Of a stretch of 64,000 nucleotides of DNA, positions 34,289 to 45,575 are shown piece after piece. The stretch's first letter is position 1. Every line of letters begins with the position of its first letter. The translations under genes and the position numbers were made by a program. Under the pieces are notes generated by a model, which did not search any database, was not told where the DNA came from, and worked only from the letters and a program-made list of their open reading frames with translations. The stretch comes from Hydrangea macrophylla (lineage: Eukaryota > Streptophyta > Magnoliopsida > Cornales > Hydrangeaceae): assembly GCA_033977485.1 (NCBI GenBank), contig CM066995.1:52017162-52081161 (forward strand), given 5' to 3'.

Positions 34289-35113
34289 ATGTCGATGCTG
34301 CTGAAAAATGACTCGATTCAAATTCGAGATGTTTGGAATGACAATCTGGAGGAAGAGTTCGCTTTGATTCGCGGGATTGTCGATGATTTCCCTTATATTG
34401 CTATGGATACGGAGTTTCCAGGGGTTGTTCTTCGCCCTGTGGGCAATTTCAAGAACATCAATGACTATAACTATCAAACTTTGAAGGATAATGTTGATAT
34501 GTTGAAGTTAATTCAGTTGGGTCTTACATTTTCTGATGAAGATGGGAATTTGCCCACTTGTGGGACTGATAAGTATTGCATTTGGCAGTTCAATTTTTGC
34601 GAATTTAATGTAACTGAAGATATTTTTGCAAATGATTCAATTGAGCTGTTGAGGCAGTGTGGGATTGATTTCAAGAAGAATAACGAGATGGGTATCGATG
34701 CAAACCGGTTTGGTGAGCTTTTGATGTCCTCGGGTATTGTTTTAAATGATTCTGTGCATTGGGTGACATTTCACAGTGGCTATGATTTTGGGTACTTGCT
34801 TAAGTTATTGACTTGCCGGGATTTACCCGAAACACAAGCTGGGTTCTTTGACTTGATCAATATGTATTTCCCAATGTTATACGATATCAAGCATTTGATG
34901 AAATTTTGCAATAGTCTTCATGGTGGGTTGAACAAGCTTGCAGAACTTTTGGAGGTGGAGAGGGTTGGCATATGTCATCAAGCAGGTTCAGACAGTTTGC
35001 TCACTTTGTGCGCATTCAATAAGTTGAAAGAAAGCTTCTTTAATGGCTCCACAGAGAAATTTGCGGGTGTTTTGTACGGTCTAGGTGTTGACAATGCCCC
35101 TGAAAATAAATAA
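34289..35113 (+). CDS. CAF1: CCR4-associated factor 1 (CAF1), poly(A)-specific 3'-5' exoribonuclease
   Basis: This intact 274-residue protein is the length usual for plant CAF1. It is the deadenylase subunit that pairs with CCR4 and the NOT scaffold and shortens mRNA poly(A) tails in the cytoplasm, starting mRNA decay. DEDD-family motifs are all visible: AMDTEFPG (D40, E42), the LIQLGLTF strand, HSGYDFGYL (D166), and the end motif [14 protein letters not shown] (H230, D235), placing it in the DEDDh subgroup. The start ATG gives the conserved N-terminus of plant CAF1, and the stop is TAA. The coding region has no intron, as is typical for plant CAF1 genes. It is one of a multigene family; the N-terminus and [13 protein letters not shown] block resemble the CAF1-6/CAF1-7 type. 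Transposon-derived sequence flanks it on both sides, but the coding region shows no damage. Confidence 0.95.
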   Translation: MSMLLKNDSIQIRDVWNDNLEEEFALIRGIVDDFPYIAMDTEFPGVVLRPVGNFKNINDYNYQTLKDNVDMLKLIQLGLTFSDEDGNLPTCGTDKYCIWQFNFCEFNVTEDIFANDSIELLRQCGIDFKKNNEMGIDANRFGELLMSSGIVLNDSVHWVTFHSGYDFGYLLKLLTCRDLPETQAGFFDLINMYFPMLYDIKHLMKFCNSLHGGLNKLAELLEVERVGICHQAGSDSLLTLCAFNKLKESFFNGSTEKFAGVLYGLGVDNAPENK

Positions 35114-35780
35114 TTGGAATGCAATTATGAAATGCTCGTAGTTTGGGCATTAGTAGAATACCATCTGTAAACAATTGGCAAAAAGAAGTTGCTTGTTAAT
35201 TTTTACTTGATTGCTTTTCCTGTTTTCTGATCTCCTGTGTAACTGATCGCCTCATGGGTGTTTGTAGCTTGAGTACTGTAAATTATTACAGTTAGTGTCT
35301 CAATAACAATCTTAACAATTGATAATTTTCCTTGTCAAGTTTCTTTTTAGCTTCTTTATTTAGTTGCTTATTACAATATAAATGACTTAATACAGTAAAT
35401 GGCATGTACTTGTTCATTTAAGCTTTGTACTCGCTTAAGAATACCTCCAGAGTAGATAAATAGATGCATTCTTCAATAGTGCAGATTGTGTTGATTAAGA
35501 GTTTTGTTTCAAGATTTGTCCATACAAAAAAATTTCCACCCAGATTATTCAGAGTTTTGTTTGTTCATTCGTTGAGCCTTTCTTGTAATTTTGTAGAGCC
35601 ATTTTGTTTTTATCGATTGAATCATATAAGTTGTGTGTTTTTTGTAACCATCCTGAACTTGTCAAGTTGCAGAGGTGGACTTGTAATGGCATAATCTGAT
35701 TTTCTTTGTGATCTTTATTGCGGGATTCATAGGGAAGGTTTTGGACATGTTATAGGGTGGAGAAGATGAGCGTGGGTACC
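35114..35780 (+). other. CAF1 3' flank
   Basis: The region is T-rich with no gene. It would hold the 3' UTR. No single poly(A) signal can be chosen with confidence; AATAAA overlaps the stop codon region, and TGTAA-rich stretches follow. Confidence 0.5.
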
Positions 35781-35799
35781 TGTATCCACCAACCTATTA

Positions 35800-37480
35800 A
35801 CGTTTGACACGTGTCCATCCCCTTCTATAGGTCATCTCATGGGGGATCATTCCCTTCCATAGAAAGAAAAACGGGACGACACTCACAAGGCAAGGCGTCC
35901 CCATCAGAGTCATCTCATGGGGGATCATTCCCGACGACACTTATAAGGCAAGGCGTCCCCATCATTTCCCACGAGGACCCTTATCGGCATAAAATAGTCA
36001 ACAGGGAATACCCACTGTATTCCTTAGCTCAAATCGACCTCATGGGAGCAGGTCTTGGTGCAATGTAACTTTGCCACGACTCAGCCCTTCTGGGTTACGG
36101 AGTGACGAATTCTTATCGAAACTCTCAGGTTCATGTGGATTGGTTGGCTTGAAGAAAGAGCTCACCAAGGAGGGTCACGAGAGTCTCTTCCGTCACATAC
36201 TTCCTTGGCCTCTCTAAAGGTCAATGAGCCTATCTAAAACGAGTTCTGAGTCTATCACGAGGAACATTCCTCATGTCATCTCCGCGATGTGGCCGTGTCA
36301 CACCCAAAATTGTGAGCCTCACTGATGTCACTTCGGATGTCAACGACTCTTATGCCTTGGCACATGTCATGGTTGTTATAAATAGGAACAATCCTCTCTG
36401 ATATGACAGAGAATTTCAGAAATTCTCCCAGGATTCTGTGCATTTATGAAAGTGATTATTCTATCACCTATACGCTCGATCCTTAAGTGCATAGTCTTCT
36501 CTCGGAACACCCCCACTCACTCATCTTTAGATTGTCTCTCTTTATACCTTACCCACTTCTCCTCGAGATCCCTGTGGGTATTGCTACCTACCAACCTACC
36601 CGTGATCGATACATGTCCTCCTATCATAAATGACACCTCATGAGCTCCAAGTAGATAAGAATGGAACGACAACCGAACAATGGGGTGCCTCAAGTATCCC
36701 ACGATGAGGCGCCGCTACCGTCATGATTCTCCAGGGAATACCCATGGCATTCCTCAGCTCATATTGACCTTGATTGGGGGCAGGTCTTGGTGCAACACCA
36801 CTTTATCATGACAGGGTCACTCTAGACCATGGCGTATCCCACGATGAGGCGCCACTATCGTCATGATTCTCCAGGGAATACCCATGGCATTCCTCAGTTC
36901 ATATTGACCTCGATTGGGGGCAGGTCTTGGTGCAACACCACTTTATCACAACAGGGTCACTCTAGACCATGGCGTGACAAAGTCTTTGTTACTCTATTGG
37001 AAACTCTCAGGTTTATGTGGCTTGGTTGGTTTAAGAGCAGAGCTCGCTAAGGAAGTTTCATGATGGTCTCTTCCGTGACACACTTCCTTAGCCTCTCCAA
37101 AGGTAAGTGAGACTATCTAAAATAACTCTCATGTCTACCGCGAGGATATTCCTTGTGTTATCTCCGGATGACACGTGGCTTTCGGGTACACTCCAAAAGG
37201 AATGAGCCACATCAACAACGCTCATTCCTTGGCACGTGTCGTAAGTGCTATAAATAGGAACAGTACCAGGTATGACAAGACGGATTTCACAGGGAAAATT
37301 TCGGACGTTTCTTTGGGATTTGTGCATTTATGAGCTCATTGTGAATATTCCTTCATATGTACACGCTCGATCATTAAGTGCATAGGTTTCTCTTGGAATA
37401 CTCCCCCACTCACTCTCCTTTAGTCTGTCTCTCTTTACATCCTTACCACTTTTTCTCGAGATTTCCTCTTTACTGTTGAT
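35800..37480 (+). repeat. direct-repeat block with two TATA-bearing copies
   Basis: Two copies of a segment of roughly 0.5-0.6 kb (about 36000-36560 and 36880-37450) each contain TATAAATAGGAAC (36377 and 37249, an 872-bp period). Each is followed by CGCTCGATC and by AAGTGCATAG. They resemble retrotransposon LTRs or a segmental tandem duplication. No gag or pol sequence is present. A shorter repeat (TCTCATGGGGGATCATTCCC) occurs near 35833 and 35912. Confidence 0.7.
36694..36974 (+). repeat. 140-bp tandem duplication
   Basis: The unit starting GTATCCCACGATGAGGCG occupies 36694-36833 and again 36834-36974, almost identical (a few substitutions). Such high identity suggests a recent duplication. 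Confidence 0.95.
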
Positions 37481-37792
37481 TCTTATATTACTACTCTCTT
37501 ATGAACTCTTCTATATCATCCTTCTCCACCACTCAAAATCACCACCTACAATCCCTTTACTTTTTATTCGGAGATTATTACTCTCTTACAAACTCTTCAA
37601 CCCTAACCTAAACATTTACCTACAATGAGTTTTCAGGAGGATGGTGGTTTATTGTGAATATGTAGGTAGGATATTCATTGAAATGAATTGTGTGCTTTTA
37701 CTTTGCAAGCACACATTATTTTGTGCTTAGATTTTAGCCTAAAGCAATCATTGTTCATTTTCTGCCTTATTTTCACAGCTAATATTGGTTTC

Positions 37793-38083
37793 TGTTGTCG
37801 TCCCACATCGCTTAGATGTGTTGTCTGTGTAGTTTATAAGGCCTTAGTTCCCCTCTCCTTAACACCTGGGTTTTAAGGAGTTGAATGGGCTTGGCCTTAC
37901 AAGTGGTATCAAAGCCTTGTTTGTTCCCTATCTCCGTAATCCACGTGTGTGCCTTTGCTACATGTGCGGGGGCGTGTTGTCGTCCCACATCGTTTAGATG
38001 TGTTGTCTGTGCCGTTTATAAGGCCTTAGTTCCCCTCTCCTTAACACCTGAGTTTTAAGGAGTTAAATGGGCTGAGCCTTACA
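37793..38083 (+). mobile_element. TRIM (terminal-repeat retrotransposon in miniature), 291 bp
   Basis: Two 109-bp LTRs (37793-37901 and 37975-38083) start TGTTGTCGTCCCACATCG and end CCTTACA. They contain the TATA-like TTATAAGGCC. Between them are a primer site for initiator tRNA-Met (TGGTATCAAAGCC at 37904-37916) and a polypurine tract (GTGCGGGGGCG at 37964-37974). There is no coding room, so it depended on another element's proteins. A clear target duplication is not seen. Confidence 0.93.
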
Positions 38084-39589
38084 AGAGTTCCGGATAGAGC
38101 TAGTTCAATTTTGAGTTCTATAGGCTATTTTCTTGGATGGAAGGACATTGCTAGTGCTATATCACATCCATGCAGAGGCATTGTTGGAGTGTGGTGCTGA
38201 TAGAGTTCAGGTTAGATGAATTTACTGTATAGGTGAATTTGGTCTTGACAGTGAGAATGACCTGAAATTAATTATCTAGTGGTGGCCCACGCCGGTGCTG
38301 GGAGGGCACAGGGCAGAGGCTGACCTAACCTTTGATATTTTTGGGGCCCAAGCCTGTGCTGGGATAGCAGAGACGGACCTAACCTTTGGTGTTTTTACAC
38401 AAAATGGCTCCTCTCGGATTTGGATTCGTGACATCTCACTTGTTAGCTTGCGCTTTTACTCACGTACAAAATAATGGCAGGCTCCGTAAGATCCAAAAGA
38501 GTAAGTGATACATTGATAAGAAAGAGAAAAAAACATGAATGGCACTAAACAATGACCTGAGATTATATAATTGGAAGAAATTGTTGAATGTGTTTGACCA
38601 GCTGAGCATAGACATCCTTTTTTACCTTTTCGTGATCAGTAACAATCTGAGTGTTCACAACATATTCTTCAGCTATATTGCCCTTTATATATATATATAT
38701 TGAGGATGATATAGCACTTTGTATTGATCTTACTTTTTTGGTGCTTCATGATAGCTTACTCTTAGTCTTGGAGCACTTAACACATGCAAAGTGGCTATTT
38801 AGATTCATTTTTAAGACCAAAAAGGTTTTTCTTTTTACGCTTTTTATAATATAGGTTCAATTAGTCAGAGGTATTGACATTGCTTTTGAGCTTTTTTCCG
38901 TTCTAAGCAGATTATTGTTTCCATGGTTCAGAGTCCTTTTGAGAATTTATATGGATTTGCTATTAGCTATCTCCAGTGTTGAATCCTCCAAGTCGTGAGC
39001 TTTTGTTATATTTTAATTTTCCTCACTTGCAACGACTATTCTCTCTCTCTCTCTCTCTCTCTGATCTTGATGAAGGATTCACAGAGAAGGGACATGTGAT
39101 AGTGTGAAGGGGATGCAGTTTGAGGCACAAAGTGGAACAATCATTGAAAGGAGGAAGTTTTATGTATGCTTCTAATTGAGTTATGTCAATCATGCTTTTC
39201 TTTGTGTTCTTTTCTCAAAACATCGTCATGTCTTCTTTATTGTCTACATAGTGAATTTTGTTTAACGCTTTCTCAGCGGCTGTTAATATTTTGGAATTTC
39301 TCCAGGCTACTCTCTTCGACCATCAATATAGTTTGCGCTGTATCTATCTGTTTGGAGTTAGTGGTGTTGCTGCGTCTGCTGGGTTTGATCTCAGGTTGGA
39401 TGTATATTTATCAGTCGTATACTAGTTTATTGTCCATGTTGATGATCGTATTCCCTTCGACATATATTTGAAGTATTCACTTTTCATCTATGCTTAATTA
39501 TTTCGTACAATATATGTAAAATCATAGCAATGCTTGCAACTTTCTTAAACATTACAGTTATCTTCATCCATATTACTTTTATCATGAAG
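38084..39589. other. spacer with degenerate sequence
   Basis: No gene is recognised. A short imperfect direct repeat (GACCTAACCTTTG) occurs near 38320 and 38373. A (TA)n run lies at about 38685-38700 and a (CT)n run near 39041-39062. Confidence 0.5.
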
Positions 39590-39732
39590 GCTTTGTTTGT
39601 TTCATGGATTTCGCGAGGGAAAAGAGGGGAAAGGAAAACAGGAGGGTAAACTAGTCCCATTCGAAAGGTAAAAGGAGCTAGTTTACCTTTCCCCTCTCTT
39701 TTCCCTCGTGAAATCCATGAACCAAACAGAGC
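39590..39732. mobile_element. 143-bp fold-back MITE
   Basis: The left arm GCTTTGTTTGTTTCATGG and the right arm in reverse, GCTCTGTTTGGTTCATGG, pair, and pairing continues through GATTTC(G/A)CGAGGGAAAAG. The same termini occur on the element at 44171-44494. Confidence 0.85.
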
Positions 39733-40593
39733 ATAAGTAGATGGAGACGATATTAGAACGTCCTGGAAATTATTTTGACACTGTTAGAGATAATGATCTG
39801 ATCATACTACTCATCTCATAATTTGTTATGTTGAATATCACTTATAGAGATAAGGATATATGGAAGTATTATTGGAGTTGAGTAAGATAGTGAATACCTG
39901 TTATCTCCCGTGGACTATGCCTTTGTCCGGACCACGTAAATCTCTTGTTCTTTCCCCTTATGCGCTTTTCCCTATTTGCTTTCCATCTTATTTAATTATA
40001 AAGTTCCACAAAACCTTCATTAAACAATCACATCTGAAAGTTGATTCGTTGAATAACTCAAGTGCCAAGTTACACGGTTACTTTAGTTTAAAAGGGGCCC
40101 ACAACTTTCGAATGATTCATTGAGTTATGTCATTGTGTTGAGTTTTTAAGAAGAATGATGAGTTGGAAAATGGTAGAAATCTATTTGGCAAGCTATTGTT
40201 GTTGCCAGGAATGGCATTAGTTGATGGTTTGTGTTGGGTTCGTCCGTGACTGAGACATTTCGATATCCTTGGTCACCGAGGCGAGACAACATCCTCTCGA
40301 TTGCATCATGAATGTTGTTGGGAAAATTACGATAAGAACAAGGAAAATATTGATTAGGTTGCGTCTAGCATGCTTATCTAACAAATTCCATAGTATTGAA
40401 AAGTTGAGACAATACAATAGGTGATTGATGGTTTCCGCTATCAGATGGGCCAAATTTGTTGCTCTTTTTTTTTTTTTATAAGTAATTTTTATTTTAAAGT
40501 TTCTAAATCACAAATTTTCATATAGTTTGTGTATCGCCGGATACTGCGACTAGATGCGTGACTGAGTTGTCTTGGAGTCTCTGGAGACGGTGT
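39733..40593. other. spacer with a possible LINE zinc-finger (zf-RVT) remnant
   Basis: On the minus strand at 40217-40453 a 78-residue frame contains AETINHLLYCLNFSILWNLL, reminiscent of the zf-RVT region at the end of plant LINE ORF2. The match is short and unconfirmed. The rest holds no recognisable gene. Confidence 0.3.
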
Positions 40594-40788
40594 CCTATGA
40601 AGCACGGACACCGACACACGGACACGACACGACACGACACGACACGACACGGACACACCGACACGACAAAATTCTAAAAAAATTGCACGTCAACACTCGA
40701 AGAAAAGTGTCTGTGAAGTGTCGTGTCCGTGTGTTGGATACGATACGACACGCGACACGTTCCCTTCTTAGAAGTGTTGGTGCTTCCT
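40594..40788. mobile_element. 195-bp MULE-like MITE with a (CGACA)n core
   Basis: A 9-bp flank AGACGGTGT (40585-40593) recurs as AGACGGTCT (40789-40797) with one mismatch, as expected for Mutator-type insertion. The ends share GAAGCAC in inverted orientation. Inside, CGACA/CGTGTC repeats (40620-40672) and their partial inverse (40708-40760) can pair. Confidence 0.65.
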
Positions 40789-40797
40789 AGACGGTCT

Positions 40798-42226
40798 CAG
40801 ATACTGCGACTCTGGACCATGGCTGAGTGACTTTTCATCACTGGGTATGGTTTCACGTCTCTCTGCTTAGCCGGCAGAACCTACATGATGGCTGCATATT
40901 TGGTTTGTATATTTGATAGCTAACTGACAGATACTAACTGATGCAGTTTGAATTGAGAATGGACCTCAAATTAAATTAATCAAATTAAAAGAAAAAAAGA
41001 AGTGAGGATTTGATTATTAGGTGTGAGGTTCACATTCTCTTTGTACACACTTGGCATCACACTGACTACTTTCCTTCTATTTTGACCTCTGTTTAACTAA
41101 AACCTTGACTGGTCTTGTAGCTTGAGTGCTATTATTTTTGACAGTTAAGAGCCTGTTTGGGATAGCATTTTCGCTGACTACTTTTCTTCTATTCTGTCCT
41201 GAGTTTAACTAAAACCTTGACTGGTCTTGTAGCTTGAGTGCTATTTTAATAGTCGGTGGAGTGATCAACAGGAGCAAATTAGCACATGCCTGATGTAAGG
41301 AGCGACGATCACAACGGTGGGTCCACTTGTCGTAGAAGACACAAGAAGATCATCTCTTTCGCTAGAAGTTAGAACGACCAGGGAGGTATACTACGAGACA
41401 GCTGTGACAAACCTTGGGGAACTCCCAAAAGTAATCCAAGAAGCCGCATTACTCTAAGAATCCCATTAGAGTATAATTATGAGAATCCCTATAAGGCTAG
41501 TGTTTCGGTGTTTCCTCCATTTTAAATACAATAATATTTCAAAGACTTTCAACTTTTAATGTTATTTAAGCATGGAGGAAAACACAAGGAACTAGTTTTC
41601 TTTTCCTTCTCCTTTATAATGAATCTGCTAACCAACCAAAACCTAAGGCCTAAGGGTTTCCACCTTGATCAATTACCTGGCTAAACAAGTCTTCCTCGAC
41701 TTTTGCCCCCAAGTCTACATTCATCACGAAGCATGAGGTGAACGAAAATATTGTAAGACAATCCGTCAATCCCTAGGTAAACCAAGTTCTACCAGGGGAG
41801 ATTCATCTTCAAATATCTCCTTGAGGCAGACTGAGTCTGGCTTATATTTAGCAGGCATCAAATATTCTGTGAAAAGCATATCAACCTAGTAACCATGAAC
41901 GGTTCCCAGATCCCAGGATATGATAGAATACAACCGTAGTGTGTGAAGCTCTGATTGTTTACAATAGGAGGAGGCCACATAGGGAAGGGATGTCAATGTG
42001 AGAGAGTGTCAGGTGTCATCTCTTTCACACTGAATCAAGCACCCACACACTTCATTACTCCTACCGAAACTTTTTTCATTATGATCTAAACTTGCAAGTG
42101 CATTGGCGCTTAGCATGTAGCCTGCATTTAGGTTTGATACCTTGCGCTATTGGATTCATAATGAACACAACAAAAACAAAAAGATGAAAATTCCTTCCTT
42201 TTGGATATGATGAGGGTAATGTGACT
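40798..42226. other. spacer with a 70-bp direct repeat
   Basis: A segment of about 70 bp containing AACCTTGACTGGTCTTGTAG occurs at 41061-41131 and 41177-41246. The rest is unrecognised interspersed sequence; part (41540-41610) resembles the interior of the MITE at 44171-44494. No gene is supported. Confidence 0.55.
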
Positions 42227-42352
42227 TGTAAGGCCCAGCCCAATCAACTCCTTAAAGCCCAGGTGTTAAGGAGAGGGGAAGTAAAGCCTTATAAACCGCA
42301 CAGAAGGGACATAAATGGGTGATGTGGGACATTCCAACACTCCCCTTGCACC
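42227..42352 (-). mobile_element. TRIM 3' LTR fragment with polypurine tract
   Basis: Read on the minus strand, this has the same layout as the TRIM at 37.8 kb: TGTTGG...CCCACATC at the start, TTATAAGGC, then a CTCTCCTTAACACCTGGG run and CCTTACA at the end (42227). GGTGCAAGGGGAG (42340-42352) precedes it as polypurine tract. A further LTR-like piece (GGGCGATGTGGGATATTACA) lies at about 42398-42417. The 5' part is missing or rearranged. Confidence 0.75.
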
Positions 42353-42599
42353 ACAGAAGCCGGACACTCGGCATACCCTGGACCACAAGGGCATAAATGG
42401 GCGATGTGGGATATTACAACGGTGTTGAGCAAATTTCTCCTTATCAATAAGATCATCCCCACACGTTCTATCAATTATTATGATTAGCAAAGCTTGTGTT
42501 ATTCTGATGTTTTTTCTCTTTCTTACTAATTGGATCATGTGTATACTTTTATCGGATCAAATGATGCAGCTTATTATCTAATTTGCCCTTTTATCTTCC

Positions 42600-42930
42600 T
42601 TCTCCACACACACACACACACACACGCGTTTATATCCGATGATGTAATTGATTGCCTTTTTGTTTACCAATGAGTCCTGTATTGGACTGTCAGCGGGCGG
42701 AAATGTGTCATATATTAGCTACTCTCTCTCTCTCTCTCCATGCAGACACCCCCCTACACCTACAATGTTTCTCTTTGCTGTTGTCAAGTATTCACATAGA
42801 AGCTCAGATGTTACTCTAAACATGAAAGGGGGTGGACAATCATAACATCATGACCACAGTGTATTTTAGTAGGTTGCTTCAGTAGCAGACCGGTGGTGAA
42901 AAGGTCGAAGTGACCTGCTTGATTTAGTAT
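42600..42930. other. spacer with (CA)n and (CT)n microsatellites
   Basis: A (CA)n run lies at about 42604-42625 and a (CT)n run at about 42723-42738. No gene is seen. Confidence 0.6.
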
Positions 42931-44028
42931 TGTTGGAGATTAGATTTTTATCGCATATCAAATCCCGTGATATGTGGATCACGGGATATTAGAATAATTG
43001 ATTTATGATCTCTCTTAATTGATTTAGATTGATTTAGGCGATATTCTATTTCCTCTTCTTTTGTATCATTTTGTGGTTCCTACTATGTGTATAAAACCTG
43101 GTGTAACATACATGAATTATACTTCAGATATTCTTCCCAATTTCTTTCTTCTTGGTATCAGAGTAGAGATCCTCAAGCTCCACCGGTGGGTGGCGCCTTG
43201 CCGTTTGCCAGACCCCTTATCATCTTCTTCTCTTTGTTTTGTGCCGATTCATCGGTAGTGTTCATCTTTTTTTTTTTTTTTTTTTTTTCATCCCCGTATT
43301 TTCAAATAAACCCCCACTACTACTTTCATATTCAGCCCCCGCCAAACTTCGGCTAGCCCCTACGGGGCATTGTCAAGCCATCACCAACCCTTTTGGGCCT
43401 TGTCCAGTCCTAGTCCAGCCCTTTGCGGGGGAGATGAAGTGTGCAGCCCCTTTGTGGGCACTCTTGATGGGTTTGAACATGTATGCTCTGGCCGGTTGAT
43501 TTGTTGATTTGTTCTGCCGTGATTTCCGGCAGCCATGACCCTTTCTATTGCACCGTGATTTCCGGGCAATCTTTCCGTTGGTTAGTTCCAGGTGATTAGC
43601 TCAGCCGTGATTTTCGGCGGCCTTGTTCGTTTTATTGCTCCATATGTTCGAGCAATTTTTCAATGGATTCTTTCGCTTCTATTGGAATTTCCATGCTTCT
43701 TGGTTATGGTTGTTCAACATTTGGTAGGATCATTCAGGTCCAAGTCCAAGTCCCAGTTCAAATTGGTCACTTCGTCAAGTTTCCATGACTCAACTTGCGG
43801 GGGAGTCTTGGAGATTAGATTTTTTTATCAAATATCAAATCCCGTATTATGTGGAGCACGGGATATTAGGATAATTGATTTAGGATATCTCTTAATTGAT
43901 TTAGATTGATTTAGGAGATATTCTATTTCCTTTTCTTTTGTTTCCTTTCTAGGTTCCTAGGATGTGTATATAAATTGGTGTAACATACATGAACTATACA
44001 TCAGAAATTCTTCCCCATTCTTTCTTCT
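42931..44028 (+). mobile_element. non-autonomous copia-like LTR element, 1.1 kb
   Basis: LTRs of about 222 bp (42931-43152 and 43805-44028) begin T(G/C)TTGGAGATTAGATTTTT. The primer site TGGTATCAGAG follows the first LTR directly (43153), and the polypurine tract CTTGCGGGGGAG (43794-43804) precedes the second. AGTAT duplicates flank it (42926-42930 and 44029-44033). The 0.65-kb interior has no gag or pol; it includes a T-run near 43268-43289 and repeats of CCGTGATTTCCGG. Movement must have relied on another element. Confidence 0.92.
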
Positions 44029-44170
44029 AGTATCCCACGTTAGTTCGTGCCTTCTATCTATTTGTTCTCTCTAGAAGATTTTTTAAAAGCTATTTAGTTT
44101 TCGGTTCTTTCCCACTCTTGAAGGGTGACTCTTTGGTTGCTGTATAGCAGTTGTATTTTGGAATTCCTTA

Positions 44171-44494
44171 GTCTTTGTTTGGTTCTTGGATTCGGTGAGG
44201 GAAATGAAAGCTATACATAGAGGAAATCCTTTTCATTTGTTTGTTTAATAAGGAAAAAGATTAGGAAAATTGGAAAAAAATTATGAAGAATAAGTTGAGA
44301 AATAAATTAAACATTTTGAGTCTTTGACTGTTGTGAGTCATTTCCCTTCCTTTAGTCATCTGTACAATTATATTTAGGAATTCTTTAACTTTTAATGTTA
44401 TTTAAGCATGACGAAAACACAGGGAAAATCATTTTCCTTCTTGTTTTCCTTTCCCTTTTAGTTTCCCTCACAAAATCCATGAACCAAATAGAGC
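44171..44494. mobile_element. 324-bp MITE of the TTTGTTTGG family
   Basis: The left end GTCTTTGTTTGGTTCTTGG and the right end, in reverse, GCTCTATTTGGTTCATGG match each other and the MITE at 39590-39732. The interior is longer and less self-complementary. Confidence 0.7.
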
Positions 44495-44789
44495 CGTAGA
44501 TTATTTCTTTGATTCATTAGCATCTTGTGTTGTATTCTATGTTTTCAGATGTAGCAGTGAGTTTGATTGTTGAAATTCAAAGTTCTGGACCATGTAGGCA
44601 AAAGGTTCTATCCCCCTTTTCTTTAACACCATCAGTTCAACAAAGCCAATCCTGATCTCTATTTTGCAGATCGTTTTGCAAATGGTAACCTCATAATTAC
44701 CAACGGGGTAAACACAACGGCCATTCTGTGCAGCACTCTCGAACAACCTGAGATTATTCTACTGTGTAAATGCTCTTTGTTAAGCATAT

Positions 44790-45575
44790 ATGATCACGTG
44801 CTTGTATCTCCTCAGCTTAACCTTCTCTGTCATTACGGTTGCAAATGTATCTCTCTAACAATTCTTAGTTAACATCCTTTTTAGTATTGGTTTACAGTTC
44901 TAATTGAGTGTACTCTCGTTGTACATAAATACTCATCTGATGTACTCGAGGGCCCTTTTGGTGCCGACTGGCCTTGTTTGAAGATCTCTCTTCATTCACG
45001 CATCTTCCTCATTTGTTTCAGAGCACGCTTAAAAAGCTCCTGCTTTTTGTCTCCCCTTCGCTAGCTCTGCTTTATTGCCTCTTGTCTTAGACTAGGTATT
45101 AGCCTAAGGTCACCGGCAACTCTGTTCCGACCGTAATGAGAAATTAAAAAAAAAAAAAAAAGTCATTTTGTTTCCAATTCTTCTATATGCTATCAGAGCC
45201 TCAAGGTCCTGAACCCTGAGCTCTTCTTCTTCCTCAGGTTATTGAGTTTTCTTGTTCTTTGTTATTCGGTCTTCCTTCCCTGCAACTCCAATGGCGAGTC
45301 TGTCAAGTTCTCTGAATCTACCTCCTAATGTGATATTAGGTCAAAGCAATTTCATGACCTGGCAGCTTCAACTCTGTAATACTTTAAGAGCCAATCAACT
45401 GCCAGGATTTGTTGAAGGTTCAATGCCACAGCCACCTGCACAAATCAGAGAAGAGTTAGGTGAAACTCTTCCAAATCCAGCATCTGTTGAATGGATAAAC
45501 ATAGATAATCAATTGATTAGTTGCATTAGTGCAAAAATTTCTCCTCCTATTTTGCCTCAAGTAATTGGTTTTTGA
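44790..45575 (+). pseudogene. truncated Ty1/copia 5' end: LTR, primer site and gag start
   Basis: A TGCTATCAGAGCC primer-site-like sequence lies at about 45189-45201, preceded by a probable LTR (with TACATAAATACTCATC near 44920). The frame from 45291 (internal ATG; the longest frame opens at 45252) reads ASLSSSLNLPPNVILGQSNF, then MTWQLQLCNTLRANQLPGFV and EGSMP, the N-terminal copia gag domain. It stops at 45575, and the rest of gag-pol is absent. The left limit of the LTR is uncertain. Confidence 0.65.

Noticed and set aside
43239..43499. 86-codon frame in the interior of the 1.1-kb copia-like element
   Set aside because: It begins in a poly-T tract and matches no retroelement protein.
44537..44746. 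Minus-strand 69-codon frame
   Set aside because: No recognisable domain and no supporting signals; likely chance.
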